A DNA stretch of 64,000 nt from contig NZ_RCCS01000007.1 in assembly GCF_003664185.1 (NCBI RefSeq), forward strand, positions 124,001 to 188,000, in the 5' to 3' direction. Each line of letters starts with the position of its first letter. Within the stretch, counting starts at the first letter, position 1. Positions 53,617 to 62,051 of this stretch are shown one piece after another. This stretch comes from Tenacibaculum discolor. GTDB taxonomy: Bacteria; Bacteroidota; Bacteroidia; Flavobacteriales; Flavobacteriaceae. The notes under the pieces were generated by a model, which saw only the letters and a list, made by a program, of their open reading frames with translations, did not search any database and was not told the origin of the DNA. Made by a program: the position numbers and the translations under genes.

Positions 53617-56600
53617 TTACTTGTTGTACAATACCCATTCCCCTTTTTCTAATAAAGGAATAGCTTGCTTGTACTTAACCTCTTTTTCTTCACCTGACAT
53701 TACATTTTTGATAGTAACTTTTTCGTTACGACCAATTTTTGGTTGTTCACGAACAATAGTTTCTACAGCTTGCTGTTCTTGTGTTTGTTGGTTACGAGCA
53801 TTGCTAATAGCTTGCTGTGTTGAGTTTTGAACTTCGTCCTTACGTAAATCTAAATGCTCACGTTGTTGTTCACGAGCTTCTGATACTTGTGAAGCTTCTT
53901 GACTTGGTAATTTTCCTTTGAACAAGAATGATAACACTTCTTTGTTAACTTTATCAATTGTTTCTTGGAATAATTCGAAAGCCTCAAACTTATAAACTAA
54001 TAACGGATCTTTTTGCTCGTACGTAGCATTTTGAACAGTTTGTTTCAACTCATCCATTTTACGTAAGTGATCCTTCCAGTTTTCATCAATAATGGCTAAA
54101 GTGATGTTTTTCTCAAAATCATTTACTAGTGACTTTCCTTCACTTTCGTAAGCTTCTTTTAAGTTGGTAACTACTTGTAGTGTTTTAGAACCATCTGTAA
54201 AAGGAACAACGATACGCTCGTAACGATCACCTTCGTTTTCAAAAACGTTTTTAATTACTGGGAATGCATTTTCAGCATTTCTTTCCGCATCGTTTTTGTA
54301 GTGTTCTGTTACTATTTTGTATAGCTTGTCAATTAAATCTTGCTCTGATGTTTTATTGAATTCTTCTTCAGAAAAAGGAGAAGTCATTGCAGAGAAACGA
54401 ATTAATTCGAATTCAAAGTTTTGGAAGTCTTTTGCTTCTTTATTTTGTCTTACAATTGAATCACAAGTATCATAAATCATGTTTGCGATATCAATCTGTA
54501 AACGTTTTCCGTCTAAGGCATGACGACGACGTTTGTATACAAACTCACGTTGTGCGTTCATAATATCATCATACTCTAATAAACGCTTACGAATACCAAA
54601 GTTGTTTTCTTCTACTTTTTTCTGAGCTCTTTCAATAGATTTTGAAATCATAGAGTGCTGAATTACTTCGCCTTCTTTTAATCCCATTCTATCCATCATC
54701 TTCGCAATTCTTTCTGAACCAAATAAACGCATTAGGTTGTCATCTAAAGCTACATAGAATTGAGAAGAACCTACATCTCCTTGACGTCCTGCACGACCAC
54801 GTAACTGACGGTCTACACGACGAGAATCATGACGCTCTGTACCAATAATAGCTAAACCACCTGCAGCTTTTACTTCCTCAGATAATTTAATATCGGTACC
54901 ACGACCAGCCATGTTTGTTGCAATGGTTACCACTCCAGGTTTACCAGCTTCAGCAACTACATCTGCTTCTTTCTTGTGTAATTTTGCATTTAATATATTG
55001 TGAGGAATCTTACGGATTTGTAACATTCTTCCTAATAATTCAGAGATTTCAACAGAAGTAGTACCTACTAGTACTGGTCTTCCTTCTCCAACTAATTTTA
55101 CGATATCTTCAATTACAGCGTTGTACTTTTCACGAGTAGTTTTATAAACTAAATCTTGTTTGTCGTCTCTTTGAATTGGTTTGTTTGTTGGAATTTCAAC
55201 AACATCTAATTTGTAGATTTCCCAGAATTCACCAGCTTCTGTAATTGCAGTACCTGTCATACCAGATAACTTACGGTACATTCTAAAGTAGTTCTGTAAA
55301 GTAACAGTAGCAAACGTTTGCGTAGCGTCTTCAATCTTCACATTTTCTTTAGCTTCAATTGCTTGGTGTAATCCGTCAGAGTAACGACGACCGTCCATAA
55401 TACGACCTGTTTGCTCGTCTACAATCATTACCTTATTATCCATTACCACATACTCTACATCTTTTTCAAAAACAGTGTATGCTTTTAAAAGTTGATTCAT
55501 GGTATGAATACGCTCACTCTTTATGCTAAACTCACGGTATAGTTCTTCTTTTTGATCAGCTTTTTCTTCTGGAGTAACGTCGCTATTATCTATTTGACCA
55601 ACTTTTACACTAATATCTGGTAAAACGAAGAACGTTTCATTTTTTGTGATATCAGAAAGGTGTGCGATACCTTTATCTGTTAAGTCAATTTGATTGTTTT
55701 TTTCTTCAATAGTAAACCATAATTCTGCATCAACTTCAGGCATTAGCTTGTTGTTGTCTTGCATGTAGAAGTTTTCAGTTTTTTGAAGGATTTGTTTAAC
55801 TCCTTCTTGCGATAAAAATTTAATTAAGGCTTTGTTTTTAGGAAGACCTCTATAAACTCTTAGTAATAAGAAACCACCTTCTTTAGTATCACCTTCTTTA
55901 ATTAAGCGTTTAGCTTCAGCTAAAACACCTACTAGATATTTATTTTGAAGAGAAACTAAATCGGCAACTAGAGGCTTTAACTCATTAAATTCATGATTAT
56001 CTCCTTGTGGTACTGGTCCAGAAATAATTAACGGTGTACGAGCATCGTCAATCAAAACAGAATCCACCTCATCAATAATAGCATAGTTTGGCGCACGTTG
56101 TACTAAGTCTTTCTTAGAGTTTGCCATGTTATCACGTAGGTAGTCGAATCCAAATTCATTATTGGTTCCGTAGGTAATATCTGCGTTATAAGCTTCTCTA
56201 CGTGCTTCTGAGTTTGGTTGGTGGAAATCAATACAGTCAGTAGATAACCCGTGGAACTCAAAAATAGGAGCCATCCACGCACGGTCACGTTTTGCTAAGT
56301 AGTCGTTTACAGTAACAACATGTACTCCGTTACCAGTTAAAGCGTTTAGGTATACAGGTAATGTAGAAACTAATGTTTTACCTTCACCTGTCATCATTTC
56401 GGCAATTTTACCTTGGTGTAATACAGATCCACCGATTAACTGAACATCATAATGAATCATATCCCAAATAACCTCTTTACCCGCAGCGTCCCATGAATTA
56501 GCCCAAAAAGCTTTGTTGTCTTCTAGTGTGATATGTTCTCTAGTAGCTGATAACTCTCTATCAAAAGGAGTTGCAGTTACTTCTATTTCTGTATTGTTAG

Positions 56601-56967
56601 TAAAACGCTTCGCAGTTTCTTTTACAACAGCAAAAGCCTCTGGCATAATGTCTAACAAAACAGCTTCTGAAGCCTCGTAAGCTTCGTCTTTTAATTTATC
56701 AATTTCTGTATAAATGTCTTCTTGACGATCAATATCTGCATTTTTAGCTTCTTCTTCAAGCTCAGCTATTTTGTCATTAAAAGATTTTGTAGCGTCTTTA
56801 ATTTTAGATTTAAATTCGATTGTTTTTGCCCGTAATTCATCATTTGATAAACTATTTAATGAATTTTCAAAAGATCGTACTTTTTCAACGATCGGTTGTA
56901 GTGATTTTAGGTCCTTTTGTTGTTTGTCTCCAACAAATAGTTTTATAATCGAATTTAAAACGCTCAT
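53617..56967 (-). CDS. secA: Preprotein translocase ATPase SecA
   Basis: 1116 residues, longer than the about 900 of E. coli SecA because of Bacteroidetes-type insertions. Walker A is MMTGEGKT (191-198). The DEAD-type Walker B is YAIIDEVDSVLIDDARTP, the GRAGRQGDVG motif lies in NBD2, and MAGRGTDIKLSE and the QQREHL-type C-terminal tail are present. An extra segment at about residues 335-420 (LLRVYRGLPKNKALIKFL region) is the likely insertion. SecA pushes precursor proteins through SecYEG. The C-terminal zinc-binding CxC motif of E. coli SecA is absent. Confidence 0.97.
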   Translation of the reverse strand: MSVLNSIIKLFVGDKQQKDLKSLQPIVEKVRSFENSLNSLSNDELRAKTIEFKSKIKDATKSFNDKIAELEEEAKNADIDRQEDIYTEIDKLKDEAYEASEAVLLDIMPEAFAVVKETAKRFTNNTEIEVTATPFDRELSATREHITLEDNKAFWANSWDAAGKEVIWDMIHYDVQLIGGSVLHQGKIAEMMTGEGKTLVSTLPVYLNALTGNGVHVVTVNDYLAKRDRAWMAPIFEFHGLSTDCIDFHQPNSEARREAYNADITYGTNNEFGFDYLRDNMANSKKDLVQRAPNYAIIDEVDSVLIDDARTPLIISGPVPQGDNHEFNELKPLVADLVSLQNKYLVGVLAEAKRLIKEGDTKEGGFLLLRVYRGLPKNKALIKFLSQEGVKQILQKTENFYMQDNNKLMPEVDAELWFTIEEKNNQIDLTDKGIAHLSDITKNETFFVLPDISVKVGQIDNSDVTPEEKADQKEELYREFSIKSERIHTMNQLLKAYTVFEKDVEYVVMDNKVMIVDEQTGRIMDGRRYSDGLHQAIEAKENVKIEDATQTFATVTLQNYFRMYRKLSGMTGTAITEAGEFWEIYKLDVVEIPTNKPIQRDDKQDLVYKTTREKYNAVIEDIVKLVGEGRPVLVGTTSVEISELLGRMLQIRKIPHNILNAKLHKKEADVVAEAGKPGVVTIATNMAGRGTDIKLSEEVKAAGGLAIIGTERHDSRRVDRQLRGRAGRQGDVGSSQFYVALDDNLMRLFGSERIAKMMDRMGLKEGEVIQHSMISKSIERAQKKVEENNFGIRKRLLEYDDIMNAQREFVYKRRRHALDGKRLQIDIANMIYDTCDSIVRQNKEAKDFQNFEFELIRFSAMTSPFSEEEFNKTSEQDLIDKLYKIVTEHYKNDAERNAENAFPVIKNVFENEGDRYERIVVPFTDGSKTLQVVTNLKEAYESEGKSLVNDFEKNITLAIIDENWKDHLRKMDELKQTVQNATYEQKDPLLVYKFEAFELFQETIDKVNKEVLSFLFKGKLPSQEASQVSEAREQQREHLDLRKDEVQNSTQQAISNARNQQTQEQQAVETIVREQPKIGRNEKVTIKNVMSGEEKEVKYKQAIPLLEKGEWVLYNK

Positions 56968-57050
56968 TTGTAAAATATTGTTTTATAGCTAATTAAGTTG
57001 TTTTTAATTAGCGTTTTTTGTGTTTTTTATTGAGTGCTTAAAAGTAAGCA

Positions 57051-57080
57051 AAAAAAAAGCCTCTGTAAAAGAGACTTTTT
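57051..57080 (-). terminator. Terminator of the DUF2795 gene
   Basis: Minus strand: AAGTCTCT-tttac-AGAGGCTT (one G-T wobble) followed by at least eight T. It lies 16 bases after the stop codon. Confidence 0.8.
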
Positions 57081-57095
57081 ATTATTTATTTTTTT

Positions 57096-57317
57096 CTAGT
57101 ATTCATCTTCATTCCAAAGATAATCTTCTTCAGTAGGGTAATCTGGCCATATTTCAATAATAGAATCGTATGCCTCACCTTCATCTTCGATATCTTGTAA
57201 GTTTTCTACCACTTCTAACGGTGCTCCAGTACGAATAGCGTAATCAATTAATTCGTCTTTAGTTGCAGGCCAGGGTGCATCTGCTAAATAAGATGCTAAT
57301 TCAAGTGTCCAATACAT
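57096..57317 (-). CDS. DUF2795 protein
   Basis: 73 residues. The DUF2795 core (PF11387) is visible as LELASYLADAPWPATKDELIDYAIRTGAPLEVVENLQ, including the W/P turn, followed by an acidic, Asp/Glu-rich tail ending DYLWNEDEY. Family function unknown; small DUF2795 proteins are conserved in Flavobacteriaceae near secA. It has its own terminator. Confidence 0.9.
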   Translation of the reverse strand: MYWTLELASYLADAPWPATKDELIDYAIRTGAPLEVVENLQDIEDEGEAYDSIIEIWPDYPTEEDYLWNEDEY

Positions 57318-57417
57318 TTCTTTATCTGTTTAATAAGATTTTCCGCAAAAATAATTTTTTTTTGTAAAAAGTCAAGTTTTTTTTAAAAAATGTGAAATCA
57401 ATAATTAAAGAACTTAG

Positions 57418-57990
57418 TTAAAGCTTTTCAGGAATCCATTTAATTTCCTCAGCTTGTAAGTCTTGGGTCAACTTTCGTGCCAACACAAAAAGGTAGTCAG
57501 AAAGTCGGTTTAAATACTTTAAAACAGTATAGCTAATTGTTTCTTCTTCGTTTAAAGCCACAGCTAATCGTTCCGATCTACGGCATACGCAGCGTGCTAT
57601 GTGACAAAATGACACGGTTTGGTGACCGCCTGGTAATACAAAGTGTGTCATTTGAGGTAGGTCTTTATTCATTAGATCAATTTCGTCTTCTAAAAACTGA
57701 ATTGAGTCTTCATTAATTTTAGGAATGTTTAAGCGTTCTTTACCACTTTTTAAAGTTTCCTTTTCTGGTGGTGTAGCTAACATGGCACCTAATGTGAATA
57801 AATCGCTTTGAATTTTTGTTAATTTCTTTTTCAGAGTTTCGTTAATGTTTTGGTCTCTGATTAGTCCAATGTAAGAGTTAAGTTCATCAACAGTTCCATA
57901 GCTTTCTATTCTTAAATGATGTTTAGGTACTCGGGTGCCACCAAATAGGGCAGTGGTACCTTTATCACCTGTTTTAGTGTATATTTTCAT
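57418..57990 (-). CDS. Corrinoid adenosyltransferase (PduO/CobA2-type)
   Basis: 190 residues, five-helix ATP:cob(I)alamin adenosyltransferase (PF01923). The ATP-binding motif is TKTGDKGTTALFGG at residues 5-18, and the C-terminal signature is CRRSERLAVALNEEETI. It makes adenosylcobalamin from cob(I)alamin. No cobalamin biosynthesis or B12-dependent enzyme genes are in this window, so it probably serves a distant mutase or salvage pathway. Probably translated from the same transcript as the YbgC-like gene 19 bases upstream. Confidence 0.93.
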   Translation of the reverse strand: MKIYTKTGDKGTTALFGGTRVPKHHLRIESYGTVDELNSYIGLIRDQNINETLKKKLTKIQSDLFTLGAMLATPPEKETLKSGKERLNIPKINEDSIQFLEDEIDLMNKDLPQMTHFVLPGGHQTVSFCHIARCVCRRSERLAVALNEEETISYTVLKYLNRLSDYLFVLARKLTQDLQAEEIKWIPEKL

Positions 57991-58009
57991 ATGTTCTTTA
58001 CTTGTTTGA

Positions 58010-58417
58010 TTATTTTTTTAAGATAGCTAATTTATCTAAAATATAATCAGGACAACGCATAGGTTTTTTTGTTTTATTGTTAATAAATGCTAACACAGTA
58101 TTTCCAGTTGAAATTAGTTCGTTATTTTGATTGGTAATTTCATAGTCGAATTCAATTTTTACTGAAGGTGTTTTTTTTAAAATGGTTGTAATGGTTAATT
58201 CATCGTCGTATAATGCCGACTTTTTAAAGTTACAAGATAAAGAAATAACAGGCAACATGATTCCTGTTTTTTCCATATATTTGTATGTAACGCCCAGAGA
58301 ACGTAGCCATTCGGTACGACCAATCTCAAAAAATTGTGCGTAGTTTCCATGATAAACTACTCCCATTTGATCAGTTTCAGCATACCGAACACGTATAGTT
58401 GTGTGATGTTTTTGCAA
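58010..58417 (-). CDS. Acyl-CoA thioesterase, YbgC/4-HBT type
   Basis: 135 residues, hotdog fold. The active-site Asp and family signature are in RYAETDQMGVVYHGNYAQFFEIGRTEWLR. It hydrolyses short acyl-CoA or acyl-ACP thioesters; in E. coli YbgC is part of the Tol-Pal locus, but no tol genes lie here. No ATG is near the domain start, so a TTG at 58417-58415 (start MQKHHTTIRV) is assumed. It is divergent from dnaA. Confidence 0.9.
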   Translation of the reverse strand: MQKHHTTIRVRYAETDQMGVVYHGNYAQFFEIGRTEWLRSLGVTYKYMEKTGIMLPVISLSCNFKKSALYDDELTITTILKKTPSVKIEFDYEITNQNNELISTGNTVLAFINNKTKKPMRCPDYILDKLAILKK

Positions 58418-58500
58418 AAGAATATTTTATTTTAATTGCATTAACGATACGCAAAAAAAAAATAAAAGTCAATAGTGATTTGATTTTTTTATACTAAAAT

Positions 58501-58509
58501 TTATTCACA
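58501..58509 (+). promoter_or_regulatory. DnaA box upstream of dnaA
   Basis: TTATTCACA matches the consensus TTATNCACA. It lies 81 bases before the dnaA ATG. Only this one box is seen in the gap of about 170 bases, so autoregulation is likelier than a full oriC. Confidence 0.55.
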
Positions 58510-58589
58510 CTTTTGTTCGCCCAGACTTTCATGTTTGGTGTCCCCTAAACCTGAATAAAAATTAACAACTAAAATTGTTTTTTACCAAT

Positions 58590-60014
58590 ATGACTAAAAC
58601 AGCCGATTCAGTTTGGATGGAATGCTTGTCTTTTATTAAGGATAACATTAAGCCACAGGCATATAAGACTTGGTTCGAACCGATAAAGCCAATTAAATTG
58701 GCGGGGGAAGCTTTGACAGTTCAAGTACCAAGTAAATTTTTTTACGAGTGGTTAGAAGAGCATTACATTAAATTGTTAAGAGTAGCTTTGGTTCGTCAGT
58801 TAGGAAATGATGCTAAATTAATTTACGATGTACGTATGGAGAATACGTATAGTAGTAATAGCCCTCAGACTGTAAAAATACCTAGTTCAAACCGTAACCC
58901 TTTAAAACCACAAAAGGTAACAGTTCCGTTAGAGTCAAAACGAGAACTTAAAAATCCATTTGTTATTCCTGGGTTACAAAAGGTGAAGATAGAGTCTCAA
59001 CTAAATCCAAATTATAATTTTGTAAATTTTGTTGAAGGAGATTCTAACAGGTTGGCACGTTCTGCTGGTATGGCTGTAGCAAATAAACCAGGTGGAACTT
59101 CATTCAACCCATTATTAATATATGGAGGAGTTGGATTAGGAAAAACACACTTAGCACATGCTATAGGTGTTGAAATAAAAGATAAATACCCAGATAAAAC
59201 TGTATTGTATATTTCTTCTGAAAAATTTACACAACAGTTTATTGATTCGGTAAAATCGAATACAAGAAATGATTTTATTCACTTCTATCAAATGATTGAT
59301 GTGTTGATTATTGATGATGTGCAGTTTTTATCAGGAAAAGCAGGAACACAAGATGTATTCTTTCATATTTTCAACCATCTACATCAAAATGGAAAACAGG
59401 TTATTTTAACTTCAGATAAAGCACCTGTTGATATGCAAGATATTGAACAACGTTTACTTTCTCGTTTTAAATGGGGGTTGTCAGCAGAATTACAAGCACC
59501 AGATTACGAAACAAGAATTTCTATTTTACAAAACAAGTTATACAGAGATGGTGTTGAAATGCCTGAAGAAATTGTTGAGTATATAGCGAAGAATATCAAG
59601 TCTAATGTTCGTGAGCTAGAAGGAGTGATAATTTCAATGATAGCTCAAGCTTCTTTTAATAGAAAAGAGTTTACAATTGAACTAGCAAAACAGATTGTAG
59701 ATAAATTTGTAAAGAACACGAAAAAAGAATTGTCTATTGATTACATTCAAAAAGTTGTATCAAAATACTTTGATATGGATGTGGCAACTTTACAATCTAA
59801 AACACGTAAACGTCATATTGTACAAGCACGTCAGTTAGCTATGTATTTTGCAAAACGTATGACAAAGTCATCATTAGCAAGTATAGGAAGTCAAATAGGT
59901 AAAAGAGATCATGCTACTGTATTACATGCATGTAAAACTGTTGATAATTTGACTGAAACTGATAAGCAGTTTAAAAAGTACGTAGAAGACTTAACAAAAA
60001 AGTTAACTTTATAA
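58590..60014 (+). CDS. dnaA: Chromosomal replication initiator DnaA
   Basis: 474 residues from ATG 58590 (MTKTADSVWM). The open frame runs to a TTG at 58575, but the ATG gives the usual flavobacterial start. Domain I (about 5-85, KPQAYKTWFEPIKP) is followed by a short linker and the AAA+ ATPase with Walker A GGVGLGKTH, Walker B LIIDDVQFLSG and DRLLSRF-type sensor (EQRLLSRFKWG). The C-terminal DNA-binding domain IV carries GKRDHATVLHACKTV. It opens the origin for replication. Confidence 0.97.
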   Translation: MTKTADSVWMECLSFIKDNIKPQAYKTWFEPIKPIKLAGEALTVQVPSKFFYEWLEEHYIKLLRVALVRQLGNDAKLIYDVRMENTYSSNSPQTVKIPSSNRNPLKPQKVTVPLESKRELKNPFVIPGLQKVKIESQLNPNYNFVNFVEGDSNRLARSAGMAVANKPGGTSFNPLLIYGGVGLGKTHLAHAIGVEIKDKYPDKTVLYISSEKFTQQFIDSVKSNTRNDFIHFYQMIDVLIIDDVQFLSGKAGTQDVFFHIFNHLHQNGKQVILTSDKAPVDMQDIEQRLLSRFKWGLSAELQAPDYETRISILQNKLYRDGVEMPEEIVEYIAKNIKSNVRELEGVIISMIAQASFNRKEFTIELAKQIVDKFVKNTKKELSIDYIQKVVSKYFDMDVATLQSKTRKRHIVQARQLAMYFAKRMTKSSLASIGSQIGKRDHATVLHACKTVDNLTETDKQFKKYVEDLTKKLTL

Positions 60015-60020
60015 ACAACG

Positions 60021-60044
60021 AACCTCACCTAGTGAGGTTTTTTT
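60021..60044 (+). terminator. Hairpin between dnaA and the phosphatase gene
   Basis: AACCTCAC-cta-GTGAGGTT followed by seven T in all, ending directly at the ATG of the next gene (60045). The 3' arm contains GAGG, 8-9 bases upstream of that ATG, so the only ribosome-binding-like sequence is inside the stem. Confidence 0.85.
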
Positions 60045-60509
60045 ATGAGTATGAAAAAAATATTAATGGTTTGTTTAGGAAATATTTGTCGATCTCCTCT
60101 TGCTGAGGGAATTTTACAATCTAAATTGTCTTCAGGTAATTTTGCAGTAGATTCAGCAGGTACAGCTGGTTATCATGTTGGCGAATTACCTGATGGGCGC
60201 TCTATTGAAGTAGCTAGGAAATATGGGGTAGATATCACTAATCAACGATCAAGAAAGTTTGTAAAAGCAGATTTTGATAATTTTGACATGATTTTTGCAA
60301 TGGATCAAAGTAATTATGGTGATATTGTAGCCATGTCTGAAAATGAAGAGCAGCATGAAAAAGTAAAAATGATTTTGAACGAATTACATCCTAATGAAAA
60401 TAGGAGTGTTCCAGATCCGTACTATGGAGGAGATCAAGGTTTTGAAAATGTATACAAAATGTTAGATGAAGTGTGTGAAATTATAGCTTCAAAATTAGAA
60501 CAGAAATAA
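60045..60509 (+). CDS. Low-molecular-weight protein-tyrosine phosphatase
   Basis: 154 residues. The P-loop C10-x5-R16 is in MVCLGNICRSPLAEG, and the general-acid Asp is in VPDPYYGG near residue 127. It hydrolyses phosphotyrosine, in bacteria often on capsule-export kinases, but no kinase gene is present here. It starts directly after a terminator-like hairpin; a second in-frame ATG is at 60051. It overlaps the next gene by one base. Confidence 0.94.
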   Translation: MSMKKILMVCLGNICRSPLAEGILQSKLSSGNFAVDSAGTAGYHVGELPDGRSIEVARKYGVDITNQRSRKFVKADFDNFDMIFAMDQSNYGDIVAMSENEEQHEKVKMILNELHPNENRSVPDPYYGGDQGFENVYKMLDEVCEIIASKLEQK

Positions 60510-61213
60510 TGAAAGGTAAATTATACTTGATTCCCACAACGTTAGGTGATACTGAGCCATTAGAGGTAATGCCCTTATCAGTAAAAAAGGTAGTAGAGCA
60601 ATTAGATCACTTTATTGTTGAAAACGAAAAGTCTGCTAGAAGATTTATTAAAAGAATTACACCAACAAAGTCGCAACCTTCATTGGAGTTGATGTTGTTA
60701 GATAAGTATTCAGATGATTTAGAAACCAAAAATTACTTAGATGCCTGTGAAAAAGGAATATCTGTTGGTTTACTCTCTGAAGCTGGGGTGCCAGCTGTGG
60801 CAGATCCAGGTGCAAGTATTGTGAAGTTAGCACATCAAAAAGGAATTCAGGTAGTTCCATTGGTAGGCCCTTCTTCTATTTTATTGGCAATTATGGCTTC
60901 TGGTATGAATGGGCAGAGTTTTGCATTCAATGGATATTTACCTATTGATAAATCAGATAGAAAAAAAGCAATTAAAGATTTAGAGAAGCTTTCAAAAGAA
61001 AAAAATCAGTCACAGCTTTTTATCGAAACTCCTTACAGGAATGAAAAAATGTTAGATGATTTACGTGCTACTTTATCTCCTGATACAAGAGTTTGTGTGG
61101 CGTGTGATATAACACTTCCAACAGAGTATATTAAAACACTAACGGTAAAAGAATGGAAGCATGTAAAAACGGATTTACATAAACGACCAGCTATCTTTAT
61201 CATCCATAAATAA
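60509..61213 (+). CDS. SAM-dependent methyltransferase, RsmI-like (tetrapyrrole methylase fold)
   Basis: 234 residues. TP_methylase fold with the motifs VGLLSEAGVPAVADPGASIV and LVGPSSILLAIMASGMNGQSFAFNGYLP, matching the SEAG..G and GPSA motifs of RsmI. RsmI methylates the 2'-O of C1402 in 16S rRNA. Bacteroidetes carry both RsmI and this shorter relative, so the target is less certain. Start overlaps the phosphatase stop (TAATG). Confidence 0.85.
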   Translation: MKGKLYLIPTTLGDTEPLEVMPLSVKKVVEQLDHFIVENEKSARRFIKRITPTKSQPSLELMLLDKYSDDLETKNYLDACEKGISVGLLSEAGVPAVADPGASIVKLAHQKGIQVVPLVGPSSILLAIMASGMNGQSFAFNGYLPIDKSDRKKAIKDLEKLSKEKNQSQLFIETPYRNEKMLDDLRATLSPDTRVCVACDITLPTEYIKTLTVKEWKHVKTDLHKRPAIFIIHK

Positions 61214-61246
61214 AAAAAAGCATCGATTCAATCGATGCTTTTTTTT
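61212..61246. terminator. Bidirectional terminator
   Basis: A perfect stem of 17 bases (AAAAAAAAGCATCGATT / AATCGATGCTTTTTTTT) around one base. T-runs occur on both strands, between the convergent methyltransferase and lysozyme-like genes. Confidence 0.95.
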
Positions 61247-61262
61247 ATTGTTTTCTTATTAG

Positions 61263-61853
61263 TTAAACCGTGGGCTTCTTATTGGCTTTGATGTTAGAAA
61301 CATCATAACCAGCAAACTTCTTAAGGTATGATTGTATAGAGGTTCCATAGGCATCATTAAAACGGATAGATCCATTCGAACGTAAGAACTTTTTTACATT
61401 ACCTGCACCACTTAAATGTGCTGCTGCTAAAATACCTGATTCAGTTATTTTAACTCCATTAATGGTTTTGCCAACACTTCTCTTTATGTCTTTTCTTAAA
61501 ATCCATTTGTTTAATTTACAATAAGCGACAAATGTGCGTTCTTGTAATTTTGGGTTTTTAAGAAAGTGAGTGGTGTTGTAAATTCTAAATCTCTTTAGGG
61601 TTTCCTTACCAAATTGGTATTTCCCTAAGTATCCAAGTGTGTTAACTACTCTATACCTGCCTTGTGATTCTTTAAAAGCTAAAGCTTCTTTAAATCCTAC
61701 AAAATCATTTAATAAAAAAGGAATGTTAACCTTTTCTACCTTATGAATTGGTATTGGCGTTGTTGTAGTAGTTTTTTCTTTTTTAGCTGTAGTCTCTGTA
61801 AAACTGGTTAATAATACAAATCCTAAAAATACTAATACTAAATGTCTGATAAT
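61263..61853 (-). CDS. Lysozyme/transglycosylase-like secreted protein with an ATT start
   Basis: About 196 residues. The frame has no ATG, GTG or TTG near its start; the best start is ATT at 61853-61851, preceded at 6 bases by AGAAAG. The N-terminus then reads IIRHLVLVFLGFVLLTSF, a signal peptide. The mature domain has FKEALAFKESQGRYRVVNTLGYLGKYQFG, a catalytic Glu-Ser-type motif of the lysozyme/SLT superfamily, then NKWILRKDI and ESGILAAAHLSGAGNVKKFL. It is likely a cell-wall lytic enzyme, next to mltG. The -7 box TATCTTTG lies 24-31 bases upstream. Confidence 0.85.
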   Translation of the reverse strand: MIRHLVLVFLGFVLLTSFTETTAKKEKTTTTTPIPIHKVEKVNIPFLLNDFVGFKEALAFKESQGRYRVVNTLGYLGKYQFGKETLKRFRIYNTTHFLKNPKLQERTFVAYCKLNKWILRKDIKRSVGKTINGVKITESGILAAAHLSGAGNVKKFLRSNGSIRFNDAYGTSIQSYLKKFAGYDVSNIKANKKPTV

Positions 61854-61876
61854 TAAATACTTTCTGTTTAGCGATG

Positions 61877-61884
61877 CAAAGATA
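61877..61884 (-). promoter_or_regulatory. -7 box of the lysozyme-like gene
   Basis: Minus strand TATCTTTG matches TAnnTTTG exactly. The predicted transcript starts about 18-20 bases before the ATT codon, which excludes a start upstream of the box. Confidence 0.65.
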
Positions 61885-62051
61885 CGGCATTTTTTTACAA
61901 CAGACTATAAATCAATAATTTACAGTTGTTTAACTATTGATAATTAAGTTGTTTTCCTGTGTTTTTTTTAGGTAAAAAACAAAAATATTTATCTTTTATT
62001 GGCTTTTTGGTAATGTTTTGATGAAATTGGTAAAAATAAAATTTTGTTAAT

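Noticed and set aside
58575-58589. TTG start for DnaA
   Set aside because: The ATG at 58590 gives the usual flavobacterial DnaA N-terminus.
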